DNA of 64,000 bases from Serpula lacrymans var. lacrymans S7.9. Lineage: Eukaryota; Basidiomycota; Agaricomycetes; Boletales; Serpulaceae. Where the stretch lies: NCBI RefSeq assembly GCF_000218685.1, contig NW_006763291.1, positions 2,574,308 to 2,638,307 on the forward strand. The letters are read 5' to 3'. The stretch's first letter is position 1, and each line of letters begins with the position of its first letter. Shown in pieces: positions 22,197-33,060 of this stretch. A program made the position numbers and the translations under genes. The notes beneath the pieces were generated by a model. It worked only from the letters and a program-made list of their open reading frames with translations, was not told the DNA's origin and made no database searches.

Positions 22197-24534
22197 TTAA
22201 GACACACTTTTCTGTTCCCGATCTTTTACACTGTTGAGCTTATTCACACGCGGTCTGAAATTGGTAGGATCCCTCCTGAATGTGATCTCTAATGATGCCA
22301 GGAATTTATTCATTCCAGACAGAAGAGATTGTGGTCTGGTGGGGATAGTGAGAATCACCGCAGCATAGTCGATCAGGCGGCACTCACGGTGTGGCAGTAG
22401 CCGCAATCGCTGGCTGCCCCTCGAAGACTATGACTCGATCAGCCAGGTAAGTTGCCATAATAAAATCATGCTCGATAACAAAGGCTGTCTTCTTAGCATG
22501 AAGGATAAATCTATGTACGAGCATATTAGTAAAAGGGAGTTGTCTGAGTGGTTGTTCAGCTTACCGCTTGATCACTTTACTCGCAATGATACGCTGTTCG
22601 GAATCCAAGAAACTGAATATAAACATAAGCAACACTCGTGTAGAGTAAACAAAAAGAGCCGAACCTGCTGGGCTCATCTAGTAGGTATACTGAAACGGCG
22701 GGTTTCCCTATCCATTCAGTCAGTTCGCTGGCCGATGAGTCAAAGTAACAGCATACAAACCTAAAGCCAGGACAATGGCGACTCGTTGTAGCTCTCCTCC
22801 AGAAAGTGTTTTCACTTCTTGATCCAGGATATTGTCTAGATTCATTGGCTTCAGTACATCGGTTTGGAATTGTGGGTGCATGAATGCGATCTTGATCTGC
22901 TTCAACAATAACATGCGGACGGTGCCTGGGAATTTCGGAGATATGGTCTGAGGCTTCAACGACACAGAAAGAGTTTGTTTATCCGTCTCAACGTCAGGAG
23001 TATCTCCCGCCAACAATCGAACGAACGTCGTCTTCCCAGTCCCATTCTCTCCTAACATGACAATAATCTCAGAATCCGTGAAGCTTCCCTCTTGAACAGT
23101 AAGCTTGAAGCCTCCCAATGTTTTGGTCATGGAAGGGTATGAATAATGTCGGGTTTTATCGACAATGACTTCTTCAGCAGTCTCAACCATCTTGAATGAG
23201 AGAGATTCCTCACGGAACCGGAGGTTCTCAGTGGGGATGAATCCATCAAGGAAAATATTGATACCTACAACGCTTGATAAACTTTATGGGAGACGACCGC
23301 AAAGGGACTTACCTTCACGAACGGATGACGGCATCGTAACCACACCATACATAGATGGCTTTCCGTACAGACAGCAGATAAAATCAGAGAGGTAGTCCAA
23401 CACAGACAGATCATGCTCGACAGCGACAACATAGCAGTCTGGACTCAGCAAGGACCGTATGACTTCAGCCGCTTTCAGTCTTTGCCTAATGTCCAGATAC
23501 GAGGAAGGTTCGTCGAACATATATCTGTTCTCCGGTAACGCAGTAAGCGTTTAATCCATGACGCACAAATGAACCCTACTCACACGTCTGCCCTTTGTAT
23601 GCATGACATCGCGATAGCAAATCTCTGAAGCTCCCCACCAGAAAGCTGAGTTACCTCTCGATCCAGTACATTATTGAGTTCTAGTTCGTCGCACATCTTT
23701 TGTTTATTGTCCAATTCGAGTTTAGAGTCGAGCATTTGTGAGACCGTCAAGTTGCCCTTAATGGCTTTCGGTATGTGGTCCACGTATTGAGGCTTGATGA
23801 GAGCCTTTAAGTTATCTTCGAGCACCTTTGTAAAGTAGTTTTGTAACTCCGAGCCCCGGAAGTACTTCAGAATTTCTTGCCAGTCGGGAGGATCCTGATC
23901 AGATTGACATACAAACATTCTATTAAAGGTGCTGATCTGTAACCAGTAAACTATACTCACATCGTAGCGTCCCAGGTTTGGCTTGAGCTTTCCAGCAAGG
24001 ATCTTCAAAGCGGTACTTTTCCCGATACCATTAGTCCCTACGAGTCCTAAAACTTGACCAGGCCTCGGAGTTGGTAGCCGATGAAGCTTGAATGCATTAG
24101 CAGTGTAGCGATGGGTAACCTCTGACTCTAGATTTGTGGGCAAATTGATGATAGCAATGGCCTCAAATGGACACCTGCGTTAGATAGGTTAGATAATATG
24201 TGATCTGCATGGGTTTGTACTTACTTCTTCACACAAATACCACATCCAATACACAGAAACTCTGATATATACGCGATTTTATCTGTCGACTTCACTTCTA
24301 TACACAACTTCCCTTTACAGTATATCAGTTAATCGGATTGACTGTATCTATCTCGTGAAAAAAGCTCACCCATTTTGACCACGGGACATGACTGTTGGGC
24401 AAGACTTTGATTAACTCAAGTTTCCAATGATATTATAATCGCTGGTTGCTTACCTTTTTACATTCCTGGGCACATCTTTTCGGCTTACAGCGATTTGCGT
24501 CTACAATAGCGATACGAGTAATTTTGTCCGCCAT
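22197..24534 (-). CDS. RLI1: ABCE1/Rli1 ribosome recycling ATPase
   Basis: The minus-strand start is at 24534 ([20 protein letters not shown]). Order: an N-terminal iron-sulfur domain ([16 protein letters not shown] and [17 protein letters not shown]), first nucleotide-binding domain (Walker [14 protein letters not shown], signature [13 protein letters not shown], Walker [11 protein letters not shown]), second domain ([44 protein letters not shown]), and the conserved tail [16 protein letters not shown]. Introns are about 50-90 bp; spliced sequence stays in frame everywhere I checked. The protein splits ribosomes after termination and in initiation, in the cytosol. It is essential and usually single copy. 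One extra residue may be present before the second Walker B if I chose the right acceptor. Confidence 0.95.
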
Positions 24535-27283
24535 CTCTTCGATGATGATACACGGGGCACTCAGAAATTTGAACGAGTTTCTATAAGCGCTTGATAAGAT
24601 TGAGTCACGTGAAGAAACCCTTTTTAGGATGAGTGGCTGAAAGTCGATAGGTTTCGGAATTGACGGGCGTCTTTCATCAGGAAATCGATGAAGATTTGGC
24701 AAAGTATTATATACAATTACCCTTCAATATAAGAGAGAAAATATCTGACTAATATATCGTTCTGGTAACACAAGAAATCGCCCTCCGGGCAGTCCTGGAC
24801 CCGGCTTTATGCAGATATACCATGTGCTTAATAGTAGTAGAATTTTATATCGGTATCACAGGACTGGAAAGTTTCATAGTATAAGGAGAAGTATCTAAAA
24901 CCTTTTATGAGTATGTAGTATAACCACCGTTTCAGCGTGGAAGTATGCAATGTGGTTATCACGCCTAATTTTGCACAACAATAGGACTACATCATCATCA
25001 GAGAATGCAGAGCTAGACAATGATGTCATTGATGACAAGTCAACTTTGCCTACCCTTCCATCTAGCATTTCAAGAGTTGTGACCTCGAAAGGGATGAGTG
25101 AAAACCTACTGAGAACAAAGCATGCATATATGAGAAGAAATGGTGTGTGTTGCATTGATGACATTGTCACAGTGGTCTAAACTCTTAAACAGATTCTGAC
25201 TTCTTGATAAAAGACGTAGGTAGTGCATGCCAAGTTGTCGAGAGTTTTTTCCCAATGGGGTGACCTCGATTAACCATTTCAGGATGGATGTTACAGTGGT
25301 ATAGTGAAGGAGTGAAAGCCATCCGACCACTATGATTGTGTAAAGTTCTCCCATACTTGTACACAACTCATTTGCAAGGTCATTCTGCCACTTTATGGGG
25401 TGCGGGAGGTGATCTATAGCGTAAGTTGTATTTGTGTGGTTTTTCACGCTTGCAAGCATGTGTGCTTGGCTATGACCAATTAAGATTTAGTTTGAGGGGA
25501 TGTTAAACGGTGCATATCATAAAGCTTTTGCATGCCGTTTGTCTTCGTTCAACATCCAATTTTGTAATGGAATAAGGCTTTTGACAAAGCCTTGCAAGTT
25601 CATCTGGAGCGCAATAGCAGAAGGGTGGGGTGCATAATACAAAAACCAGGAAGTATTGCATTGTATAACATGAAGTGAGGTTTTGGATTTGGGTGAAATC
25701 CTTAGGATGGCAAGGCGGCATATCACCATTGGTTTTACTTTGATCTGTAGATCTAGTCAGTGCAAAGGATGGTGTTGGAGCTGCTACGTAGATCTCAAAT
25801 TTGACATTGTCATGTGGTGTACTAAAGGCAGAAAATAATGGTCCGAAACATGATCAGAGTTGCAAATTAAAGGGGTGAGCCTGTGTGAGACATGTGAGCG
25901 CAATGAATATGAAATTGTCTGCATTTCTCATGTACAGTACATATTGAATAGTTGCATCTGCCTGGTTTGGATATTAATGGAGATTATAGAGTATGTAGTG
26001 AGAAAGTAAAGTAACATACATTGTTTGACGGGCAGTAACTTGAATACTTTATGTGTCTTGTAGTAGACAACATAAGTCCTATTCTTTGCATACATCTTTC
26101 ATGGAGTTGCCACTAGCAATGTACCACCATAGTGTGCATGCTAAATTCTCTGTGCTGAATAATGCTGTACTCTCTCCTATTTTATTACACGGCATGTTTT
26201 TCAGGATGATCATTGGACCATAAACTTTGCACCCTGGGCAGACAATGTTGGCAAAGGGATTGCATGATGTCGATAAGTGGTGCATTGATTTGGTCCATGG
26301 AAGTTTGCATTGAAAAGCCTCAAAATAGCAGTTTATGACAGCAGGATCTCGATCATAAAAAGTTGCTATGGGAGTAATTGTTTTGCAACCAAAAGCAGAA
26401 GCCATGGTTTGCATGACGAGTGGATCGAAAGTGTTGGTATCAATGTGAAAAGGTCTGATGTTGTACAGCAAATCATTCAATGCAGTAATTGGTTGGTATG
26501 CATGGAGTATGGCACAGTTTGATGTCCTATCACAAATTGATAGTAGCCTCTGTGTACGCTATCATTAATTAGTGAGAAAGTTTGTGTATGTTGCAATTGA
26601 TAGACTCACTTTTACACCTATTGTTTAGTTTATTTGACACATTTTAATTAGTGTGAGTACACATGCAGGGTTTTGTGAATAATGATGTAGAAATAAATCA
26701 TTTATTCCTTGCAGTATTTCTTCATTGCAAGGGTGGATGTTGGCAGAGGGGGAAGACATGTTTGTAGATAGCGTGCCACGTTTCAGGCAAATATAAGTGC
26801 AAAAGTGTCTCAGAATAGGACTTATCAAGTGGGACATCATGTATGACACTTGGATTACGCACATCCCCCAGGGGGTGTCTCAAATGAAAGATACATATTA
26901 TAACAGTCTATTTATCAAATACAAAGCTGAGGTGCACTCCTGTCCAGAGTTATAGCCCTGTGTAGGAAAGAAATACTTTCTAAGTGTAAAAAGGCTGACC
27001 AGGTATTGGCTTCAGACAGTGATTTCTTTTTTGTGGTGGAATAGCAACAGATAGTGCCTTCAACAAGTACAACGTCCTTATTATCCAAGTCTTCAATAGC
27101 AAAATGTGACATTTCTCTTTTGGGACCAAACTCTTTCCTAGCGTCAAACACTTTGGTGAATGGGCAAATCTGTGAGATATGTAAAGCGTCAAAATCTTTT
27201 ACAATGTGGTAAAGTACATACCAGATCTCTAGAGCCGCAGACCAGGCTGTTTTGCCAAGAGGAGAAATGAATATTTTTCCAGA
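24535..27283. other. Degenerate sequence with unrecognised minus-strand coding remnants
   Basis: The first 170 bp are the ABCE1 leader. Beyond about 24,900 there are short minus-strand frames with protein-like composition: 26480-26079 (133 codons, with CKTITPIATFYDRDPAVINC and two CxxC-like pairs) and 27151-26915 (HFAIEDLDNKDVVLVEG). They do not match the Helitron helicase expected after the Walker A segment at 27.7 kb, and I do not recognise them. They may be the remains of another repeat gene. Confidence 0.4.
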
Positions 27284-27580
27284 CTACAGTCTTTGTTTCT
27301 GTAGATTTGCGTGAATCAGTGCCAAAAATTGATATGATAACATATATTTACTGGGAAATGTAAATTCAGACAGAGTGTTTTGTAGTTCTGTGCATGCAGT
27401 TGACAAGAATGGAATAATGTTGATAGAGACTTGCTTAGCAGGATCACCATTGCGCTCAGTGATCCACAAATGGTTAATGCAACCTGGTACCCAAAAAGCT
27501 GCCGGTTTGTTTGTTCCTTTGGTGCAAATAGTCTTTTCCATATCATCAAAGTACTCTTTTGTTCCCCACTGTAGTTGCAA
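27284..27580 (-). pseudogene. Unrecognised ORF remnant next to the Helitron helicase
   Basis: A 98-codon open frame with WGTKEYFDDMEKTICTKG and FWVPGCINHLWI. It lies directly downstream, in reading direction, of the helicase Walker A segment but is not helicase sequence that I know. It could be a captured or inserted gene fragment. Confidence 0.3.
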
Positions 27581-27600
27581 AAGAAGCAGGTGTTGGATGT

Positions 27601-27910
27601 TTAATAGCTGAGCTCTTGCGACCTACTTTCCCAATTTTTACTAGCCAGGAAAGTAAGAGAATGTATGGTATAACCGTTAATCAACACAGCAGCACATCCA
27701 GTTGGGGCACTTATCAGAAGCATGTCCTCAACACTGCAGCAACAAAAGAAATCCATCAAGGTATGTATTATATGACTCTTGCCTATACCACCAACACCTC
27801 CTACATACATTAATAGTTGATTTTGATCGTTAGATATGTAATGTCACACAATTATGTTGATTGTGTGCTCTTGTTCAGCATTACCAAGAATGCCATTTTC
27901 TTTCAAGACA
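27601..27910 (-). pseudogene. Helitron helicase fragment (Walker A region)
   Basis: Minus strand: VLKENGILGNAEQEHTIN, a TGA, then MYVGGVGGIGKSHIIHTLMD (Walker A GxGGIGKS) and SAPTGCAAVLINGYTIHSLT, the P-loop end of a Pif1-family helicase as found in Helitrons. Its upstream part lies at 37754-38427 on the plus strand. The two pieces become one continuous frame (LQN joined to VLKENG) when the inversion described below is undone and the inserted LTR removed. Confidence 0.85.
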
Positions 27911-27915
27911 TTCTG

Positions 27916-27994
27916 TGTAACAACCAAGAGTTTGTTACTCTGGTGCACAACTAGAACACACTATAAAGATGATGATGCGGGAGTGGTTACCCTT
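27916..27994 (-). repeat. 3' part of a solo LTR, split by the inversion
   Basis: Reads on the minus strand AAGGGTAACCACTCCC to GGTTGTTACA, matching the end of the LTR family at 31581-31997. The flanking TTCTG (27911-27915) is the reverse complement of CAGAA, which flanks the other half at 38423-38427. Confidence 0.85.
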
Positions 27995-28257
27995 GGTCCA
28001 CTGGCATGGTTATCCAGTCTCTGAGCGTACTTAGGAACCCAACACCAATCTTACACACGTCTCCGATTTGCTTGCCACCTTCCATAAAACACATCCTGCT
28101 GCCCCTCGCATCATCACTGCTTCACTTCATTTCTGTCCCTATGAAAACTACACCGCAACTTCTAAATCTCCGATGCTTTTTGATTGGATTACCAACAAGT
28201 TCCACAGTGCCGCTTCTGGACTCATGAGGACACAAGTCTTATAAAAGGGGAGCTAAT
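27995..28257 (+). pseudogene. Gypsy (family C) chromodomain end, polypurine tract
   Basis: Plus strand: VHWHGYPVSERT, then TAG where Trp is expected, then EPNTNLTHVSDLLATFHK and PAAPRIITASLHF, the end of a pol chromodomain. It stops at TAA 28231-28233. The purine run AAAAGGGGAG follows just before the LTR, as a polypurine tract should. It is the missing end of the minus-strand gypsy pol that breaks off at 38745. Confidence 0.8.
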
Positions 28258-28884
28258 GTGAGGAATCAATTTTTATCATTGCATTCCCATCATGTCATGG
28301 TTATCTGATTCATTCCCTGTCACTCCTCTTGCCCTTGGACTAGAGATCACGGCCGGTATCTTGTTACTCTTATCTTTCTTCTTCTGAGTTTCCATTCATA
28401 CTCACGTCTTATTGTACTTACAACAAAGGAGAACCGTTGTAGACCCTCAAGAAGATATCCAGATGACATAGCATTGATCCAATGCTATGTCTGGGAATAC
28501 TTTGGAGGGATATTAATCAGCAATGTAGGCTGTGACTCAGCACCTTATCATGGGCTTACTGATACAGCTAATTGTACATCTCTTACCAAGACTCTCTCTC
28601 ACACAATTAGTAAATACAATAGATTGGACCACTTTCCCTTTCTTTTCTTATTGGTTAGTTGTTCGGTCAGACCACTTTCTTTATCTTTCCCTTTTTTGGT
28701 CTGACCCTCGCTGTTCACTATATAAGGAGTACATACTTGATGTATTATTCCTTAGTTCAATATTAGTTTGGATTTGCGCCTATACCAATACTCTTCAGCT
28801 CTCATACCCTGATCCACCGCCTTTCATCAAGGACTTGGCCAGGCATTGGTTGTTGTTATATAGCTTCGTATTTGTTGCCTGACA
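28258..28884 (+). repeat. LTR C1: 3' LTR of the gypsy element, inside the inverted block
   Basis: Begins TGTGAGGAATC, ends CCTGACA, 627 bp, with CTATATAAGG near 28,720 as promoter. It matches 34183-35054 and 47880-48464. It is followed by ACTAT, the reverse complement of the ATAGT that flanks the partner LTR at 48465. Confidence 0.85.
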
Positions 28885-29082
28885 ACTATAGCCTACAAGG
28901 TCAGTTTGCTCAGGTCCATACATTAACCAGAGCTCACAAGTCCCCTTTAGGTATCGGATTATTCGCTTCACGGCTTCCCAATGGGCCCTACCAGGATTTT
29001 CAACAAATCGGGAAGTAATCGCAACAGCATGAGCAATATCAGGTCGCGTCCTAATGGCAGCATACATCAGCGAGCCAACCGC

Positions 29083-30892
29083 TGTCATGCACCAAAGTTG
29101 ATTGGTAGCATGGACAGGTGTCAATAACGAAGCGAATATTCAAAAAGACTCGCCTTTGCGCCACACAGGCACAGTGCCACATGGAATAGTAATTAATATT
29201 GCCCTTTTTGAACTTGTGGCTGATCAGCACCACCTCTATTAGGCAATCCAGTCACGCTCACCTTTGCTTTTCCATTCGGTACTTTCCGCGTTTCGGCATT
29301 TTGGCAAATTTTTGCGTCGCCACTGGCTACACATTGGATTGCGCCCTCGCTTTTGTCGTTTCCCTTACTCCCCTTCCTTTGCCTAGCCCCACCATGGGCC
29401 CCTTCCTCTCCTTTTTATTCTCACCTGACGGTCGTTTCTGGGTCCCCATTCTAATCCACTTGTTTGTCACCTCCACCCTCCTCCTCCTCATCTTATTTGC
29501 ACCCCCACCATTTCTGATGTCACCACTTCCTATCCGCTTCCGTCGCCGATCCGTTGACTACCACGTGCCACTGCTGATATCAGCAAAGCCCCGGCGGCCG
29601 GTCCAAATAGGGCAACAGGTCCATCTTCATGACGTCGATCTGCCATCATATACTATCAAAACATCGGTCGCTCGTCTTGCCTGGTTGGAGCGTGGGTGGG
29701 TAATTTTTGAGCTGGAGAAGGTTCATCCCCTTGCGTCGCCCATGTTCATCGCTGTCCCATTCACTTGGGTACACTTATCTTTTGTCCATCGTCTTTGCTA
29801 CAGCTACACCTACCACACGCTGCCTGGGACTCACTTGTTCCAAATTGGAACTACTCCTCTCCCTCCCTCGTTTGATCAGGTGGTCCAACACAACCAGTCC
29901 ATTGGTAAGGCCATGGAACTGTCGGATTTGGACTAGGTGGTGGACCGGTGGCTCCAGTTTCTTTTTTTTCAGCAGAACATTCATTTACAGTGCGATTATT
30001 TTTGATTTTTGAATCATTTTTATGGACACATATTTTTTTAGAATGCCTGACTGACAATAAAGGAACTGTGTTGATACTGATAGTGTTTTGCCTTGCCCTT
30101 TTTTTTACTGCATCTTCCCATGACATCATGATTTTCCTGCTCTCTTTTTGCTATTGGACTTTACTTTATGGCTGTACAAACCTGTGACATTACTCACAGC
30201 ATTTATTGTTCTATCTCTTTCTTTTCCTTTTTTTGACAATCTTATCCTGTACTACCTATGCAGGATTTGTCAGCATACATTCCTTCCTTCATGTTCTTTC
30301 TCATTCTTTTGCACAGCTATACTGTGCATAGCCTACTTTTCTTTTACTATATAAACCCCTGTATTTTACCTTGTAAAAAGAACAAGAAATCCAATCCAGA
30401 CTTCTTCTCTACTCTCAAGTTCACTACTCTACTACTTGTGATCCAGTGTGGTCACAACACTTCCCACTTCTACCACTGTTAACTGCTGTCATCGTCACTC
30501 GTCACTTTTTGAAAGTGATTGTCATCCCCTTCGATTAGAGTCCTTCTGAGCACTACAGTTTGTGCGTCAGGAGCCTGCTATCACTGGGAACCTCGTTATA
30601 TTGTCGTTCTCAAACCTACCTTGTGCTACGATTAGCAAGGTAGTGCTCGTCTATACTCGTCACAAAGCCCCTATCCTTCTATAAATTCAACTATCCCTCC
30701 TCCTCAAAACCCACACTCATACACCTCTGGGTTTTACTTTGAAGGATCTTTATATGTACCACCCCATGAACAACCAGACCACTCCACTGTTCTAGGAGGC
30801 AAAGCCCATAAACAAGTTCCGTGGAATCTGGGAGGATTGTGTGTTAGTTTGTTTTGTGTGTGGTTTTCTAACTGCAGTTCTCATCATCGACA
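29083..30892 (+). mobile_element. Element B copy 1 (1.81 kb, TGTC...GACA ends, TSD CCGC)
   Basis: Begins TGTCATGCACCAAAG, ends ATCATCGACA, flanked by CCGC on both sides. It sits inside copia coding sequence between PYCKA and VGSLMYA. It holds a 180-245 codon open frame in its first half and a TATATAAAC box at about 30,350. TG...CA ends plus a TATA box fit a very long solo LTR; a non-autonomous or single-gene transposon is the alternative. Nearly identical copies are at 35920-37746 (reverse) and 40092-41909, and an older partial one at 63291. Confidence 0.8.
29394..29936 (+). CDS. Element B open frame, copy 1 (180 residues)
   Basis: The start at 29394 sits in a strong context (CCCCACCATGGGC); an upstream in-frame ATG at 29199 would add 65 residues. 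The protein has a hydrophobic N-terminal segment (FWVPILIHLFVTSTLLLLI), a basic patch (RFRRRSVDY), then a soluble part (QIGQQVHLHDVDLPSYTIK ... GWVIFELEKVHPLASPMF). I recognise no domain. The frame is open in all three complete copies. Differences between copies are mostly C-to-T type changes that alter residues, so selection is not shown. Confidence 0.4.
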   Translation: MGPFLSFLFSPDGRFWVPILIHLFVTSTLLLLILFAPPPFLMSPLPIRFRRRSVDYHVPLLISAKPRRPVQIGQQVHLHDVDLPSYTIKTSVARLAWLERGWVIFELEKVHPLASPMFIAVPFTWVHLSFVHRLCYSYTYHTLPGTHLFQIGTTPLPPSFDQVVQHNQSIGKAMELSDLD

Positions 30893-30965
30893 CCGCTTTG
30901 CAATACGGTATGTCCCTCATCTCCATATATTCTTCTGGGGTCCTTGGTCTTTGATCTTTACTTCA

Positions 30966-31380
30966 GTACATATGTTTTGGCCCCGGGCCATCATAAAACA
31001 CTTCAGGTTTTTATGATCAGTCCAAATTCTGAATTGGTGCCTAGCACCTTCTAAGTAGTGCTGCCAGTGCTCTAAAGCTCTAATGATGGCTAGCATCTCT
31101 TTGTCATAAATTTGGTAATTGTGCTCTGTAGGCGGCAAACTATGTGATAAATAGGCACAAGGCCTCCAAAGATTGTCAGGACACTTAATTGACAGAACAG
31201 CCCCAGTAGCAAAATCAGAACAGTCAGTTTCTAACCAGAACTCTTTGTCTAATTCAGGAAATGCTAATATGGGTGCTGTTGTAAATGCTTGTTTAAGCTC
31301 ATCAAAAGCTTCTTGTTCTTTGACGCCCCAATGCCAGACAATGTCCTTTTTTGTGAGATTGTCAGAGCCGTGACCTTTTG
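30966..31380 (-). pseudogene. Gypsy RNase H fragment (second family)
   Basis: Minus strand: NLTKKDIVWHWGVKEQEAF, DELKQAFTTAPILAFPEL, SDFATGAVLSIKCPDN, HNYQIYDKEMLAIIRALEHW and IWTDHKNLKCFM, the end of reverse transcriptase and start of RNase H. It breaks off at about 30,966 into copia sequence. It belongs with the reverse transcriptase piece at 32441-33060. Confidence 0.8.
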
Positions 31381-31580
31381 GAGTGTTGGAGTTAGGGAGT
31401 ATGAAGATGGAGTAGGGGGGTTAATGAAGTATGAGATTGGGAGTTGGCTTAGCTCGTGCACTAGGCCCTAGGCCCTTCTGCGGACCTTGGTCCCTAACTT
31501 GTTGGAATGGACGGAGGAGAGTAGAGGATGAAAAGGGAGCAGAGTAAAGATCCTTTGGAGAAGGACCGGAAAGGGACTTG
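31381..31580. other. Non-coding insertion sequence within gypsy fragment
   Basis: Interrupts the gypsy reverse transcriptase between its finger/palm piece and its RNase H piece, together with 31998-32440. It begins TGTTGGAG at 31384. A matching ATTCAACA occurs at 32438-32445, so the two stretches may be one LTR-like insertion that was later hit by the solo LTR. I found no target duplication for it. Confidence 0.35.
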
Positions 31581-31997
31581 TGTTACAATAACACATTTTT
31601 GGACCTTTCCTTTTATTTTCATTCTCCGCTTTGATCTTTTACTGTAGTCTTCTCACATTGTGCCACGCGGCACTTTCCTTTTGTTCAAACTCCTCTTTCT
31701 CGTGCTGTGCTGCCTTTCTTCTTATTTTAGCTACAAGTCTCTCACGCAGTAAAGCTGGTCACACAGGCTGCACCCTCTGACATCATCAGCCACTGCTTTA
31801 TCAACTGTATAGTACAACATGTACAAACAACCTGTAGTAGTATAAATACCTCAATAGATCCAGGAGACTCCTCAGCAAGTCCTCCTGTTGTTTACCCACA
31901 ACTAACTTGGTCCTATCCTAAGGGTAACCACTCCCCTCACTACCTTTCTAGTTAGTTCTAGTTGTGCGCCAGAGTATACAAACTCTAGGTTGTTACA
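31581..31997 (+). repeat. Solo LTR (family A), 417 bp, TSD ACTTG
   Basis: TGTTACAATAACAC to GGTTGTTACA, flanked on both sides by ACTTG. It has GTATAAATACC as promoter near 31,840. The same family in reverse is at 62540-62956, there as a 3' LTR next to a gypsy chromodomain. Confidence 0.9.
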
Positions 31998-32440
31998 ACT
32001 TGTAAAAAGGCAAGAGAATCTAGTTGATATTTGAGATGCAGGAATGGAGTACAGGAGCTACAACTCATATACTGTTGGAGGAGTAGGAGCTCATAAGGAG
32101 TAACTTGTAATGTAGGTACGGAGTTCCATGCAGACAATTATCTAGCGAAAGAGAAATGTATGTGCAAAGTGTGTATCATAAGGTCTAAACTACAGAGTCC
32201 ATGAGGAGTATGAGAATATGTGCAGGAAAGCATATGGCGGATCAGAAGTCCGGTACAGGAGTATCAGAACGGGAGTCCGGGGCACCATGTGGGGGTGGGG
32301 TATGGGGTTATGCTGACCAGCAGGCCATGAGGAGCCTAATCCTGAGAATACCAAAGATTCGGGAGGTTTGGACTTGAGGAAATATCTCCTTCAGAGATTC
32401 CGGAGTTCTGTCCTCTGGTACGGATATGACAGAGATCATT
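31998..32440. other. Non-coding, repeat-derived
   Basis: Purine-rich sequence with short repeated GGAGTA motifs and no coding sequence. It is probably the other half of the insertion described at 31381-31580. Confidence 0.35.
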
Positions 32441-33060
32441 CAACAGTCTCATTATCTTTGCAAAATTTTCAACAAATCTTCGGTAGAAGTTGCCTAAGCC
32501 AAGGAAGGCCCTAACTCCTTTTACTCAAGTAGGTTCTGGCCAATCCAATATAGCTTGAACTTTCTCAGGATCCATCCTGATTCCATTCTGGCCTATTATC
32601 ATACCAAGGAAGTCTACTTCCTTCACTTTAAAGTTATATTTCTTATGTTTGACAAATAGGTCCCATTCCTGTAAGCGTCAAAGGACTTCTTGCACAATCC
32701 TGTCATACTCCGTGTCACTGTCCGACTTTGTAAATATCAACAAATTGTCAATGTAAATGACAACACAGTTTTCCATATCTGCAAAGATTTCATTCATCAT
32801 GCTCTGGAAGGTCGCCGGTGAATTGGTCAACCCAAAGAACATGACAAGGGGCTCGAAGGATCCTTGGTGGCATGTGAACACGGCCTTCCAAACATCTTCT
32901 TCTTTGATTTGTACATTGTTGTACCCCCATCTGAGATCCATCTTTGTTAGGATCTTGGCACCTGCTAATTTGTCTACTAGCTGGCTAATCAAAGGCAGCA
33001 GGTAGGCATTCTTAACCGTGTACTCATTTATGTAACAATAGTTCATAATCAGATGCTTCT
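32441..33060 (-). pseudogene. Gypsy reverse transcriptase fragment (second family)
   Basis: Minus strand: [63 protein letters not shown] (the YxDD catalytic motif has become YIDN), then FVKHKKYNF and KVEYLG-like sequence and KGVRAFLGLGNFYRRFVEN. It joins Helitron sequence at about 33,065. Confidence 0.82.

Larger units (their letters stand above)
28885..30965 (-). pseudogene. Ty1/copia pol fragment, interrupted by element B copy 1
   Basis: Minus-strand reverse transcriptase: TPEEYMEMRDIPYCKA (about 30965-30893), then element B, then VGSLMYAAIRTRPDIAHAV, GRAHWEAVKRIIRYLKGT and LVGYS at 28885, where the LTR begins. The matching C-terminal half (SDADGSM onward) lies at 48465-48892 in the opposite orientation. 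The 4-bp CCGC on both sides of element B is its target duplication. Confidence 0.85.

Noticed and set aside
29707..30012. Second open frame in element B (about 100 codons, overlapping)
   Set aside because: Open in all copies only because the copies are nearly identical; low-complexity end and poor protein character compared with the 180-codon frame.
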